Below are positions 63,570 to 64,000 of a stretch of DNA of 64,000 bases, in pieces; position 1 is the stretch's first letter, and the number at the start of each line of letters is the position of its first letter. The position numbers and the translations under genes were made by a program. The notes beneath the pieces are model-generated. The model did no database searches. It had not been told where the DNA came from and was given only the letters and a program-made list of their open reading frames with translations. This stretch comes from Rhodobacteraceae bacterium D3-12 (GTDB lineage Bacteria > Pseudomonadota > Alphaproteobacteria > Rhodobacterales > Rhodobacteraceae): NCBI GenBank assembly GCA_025916135.1, contig CP104793.1, positions 1,550,001-1,614,000 on the forward strand, read 5' to 3'.

Positions 63570-64000
63570 ATGCTGCGCAGCCTTGAAATTCGGGACATGT
63601 TGATCATTGACCGGTTGGAGCTTGAGTTCCAGCCGGGCTTGAATGTGCTGACCGGTGAGACCGGAGCAGGCAAGTCGATCCTGCTCGATTCGCTGGGGTT
63701 TGTTCTGGGCTGGCGCGGGCGGGCGGAATTGGTGCGCGCCGGGGCCGAGCAGGGCGAGGTGATTGCCGAGTTCGCATTGCCCGAGGGGCACGCCGCACAT
63801 GATATCCTTGAGGAGGCCGGGTTGCCGGGGGGCGAGGAGCTTATCCTTCGGCGGATCAACACACGTGACGGGCGCAAGACCGCTTGGGTGAATGACCGGC
63901 GCTGTTCGGGCGATGTGTTGCGGCAATTGTCCGAAGTGTTGGTCGAATTGCACGGCCAGCACGACGACCGGGGCTTGTTGAACCCGCGCGGGCATCGGCT
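63570..64000 (+). CDS. recN: DNA repair ATPase RecN, N-terminal part (3' end outside window)
   Basis: The first 143 codons of an SMC-like ATPase. ATG 63570 begins MLRSLEIRDMLIIDRLELEF. The Walker A GETGAGKS is at about residue 31, and the ELHGQHDDRGLL segment near the window end is the RecN-specific region after the Walker A lobe. RecN acts in double-strand break repair. It follows bamD by 39 bases, the common alphaproteobacterial order. Confidence 0.95.
   Translation, partial: MLRSLEIRDMLIIDRLELEFQPGLNVLTGETGAGKSILLDSLGFVLGWRGRAELVRAGAEQGEVIAEFALPEGHAAHDILEEAGLPGGEELILRRINTRDGRKTAWVNDRRCSGDVLRQLSEVLVELHGQHDDRGLLNPRGHR

Noticed and set aside
61605-63995. A 796-residue open frame on the minus strand opposite lpxC, bamD and recN
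   Set aside because: It mirrors the codon structure of three well-recognised plus-strand genes; GC-rich genes often leave the opposite strand open. No domain is recognisable.

Overview
The window looks like chromosome of a Roseobacter-group (Rhodobacterales) alphaproteobacterium. The evidence is high GC content, a pyruvate dehydrogenase E1-beta with its own lipoyl domain, a long-tailed FtsZ, Roseobacter-type PuuA/PuuB-like amine genes and DUF4167/DUF1499 proteins. No phage, transposase, integrase, rRNA or CRISPR array is visible. Two tRNA-Asp genes are present.

Layout. 1-3.9 kb: agmatinase tail, DUF1499 protein, prfA-prmC and a DUF4167 protein. 4-11.7 kb (minus): outer-membrane/LPS export operon lptF-lptG-lptD-surA-pdxA-rsmA. 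12-14 kb: pepA and holC. 14-18.7 kb (minus): gamma-glutamyl amine cluster 1, GS - amidotransferase - GS (puuA) - FAD oxidase (puuB), with a shared palindrome before the first two genes. 19-24.5 kb: aspartic protease, marC, ABC-F ATPase, Bcr-type MFS pump, ndk and small proteins. 24.8-28 kb: twin tRNA-Asp genes flanking a sulfotransferase, then a second sulfotransferase-like gene and a glycosyltransferase. 28-33.4 kb: pdhA-pdhB-pdhC and an FtsB-like gene. 33.5-36.4 kb: AidB-like dehydrogenase, thioesterase, SDR. 36.5-39 kb: repeats, pgk and twin cyclophilins. 39.4-43.4 kb: a probably acquired MFS/flavin oxidoreductase/aldo-keto reductase cassette with a LysR regulator. 44-50 kb: DUF3179, DUF1036, SLC13 permease and two aminotransferases. 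50.3-54.8 kb: amine cluster 2, ferredoxin, GS, cytochrome P450, amidotransferase and GntR regulator. 55-64 kb: murB-ddl-ftsQ-ftsA-ftsZ-lpxC-bamD-recN.

The most interesting system is amine cluster 2. A 2Fe-2S ferredoxin and P450 sit with a glutamine-synthetase-like ligase, a class I glutamine amidotransferase and a GntR/FCD regulator. I infer a route that oxidises and gamma-glutamylates a secondary, cyclic or N-alkyl amine. It resembles, as I recall them, the actinobacterial piperidine/pyrrolidine/morpholine clusters. Cluster 1 is a more ordinary gamma-glutamyl-putrescine type pathway, though with two ligases.

A caution for any reader: at least eleven genes, including presumably essential ones (ftsQ, rsmA, pdhB), are interrupted by small frameshifts. 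Most lie in G or C runs and are repaired by adding one base. I treat these as probable sequencing or assembly errors and annotate the joined genes. Non-coding structure of note: three evenly spaced hairpins between ftsA and ftsZ, a dispersed ATATTT...GATGAAG repeat family, a 30-bp tandem hairpin repeat, and several promoter palindromes.
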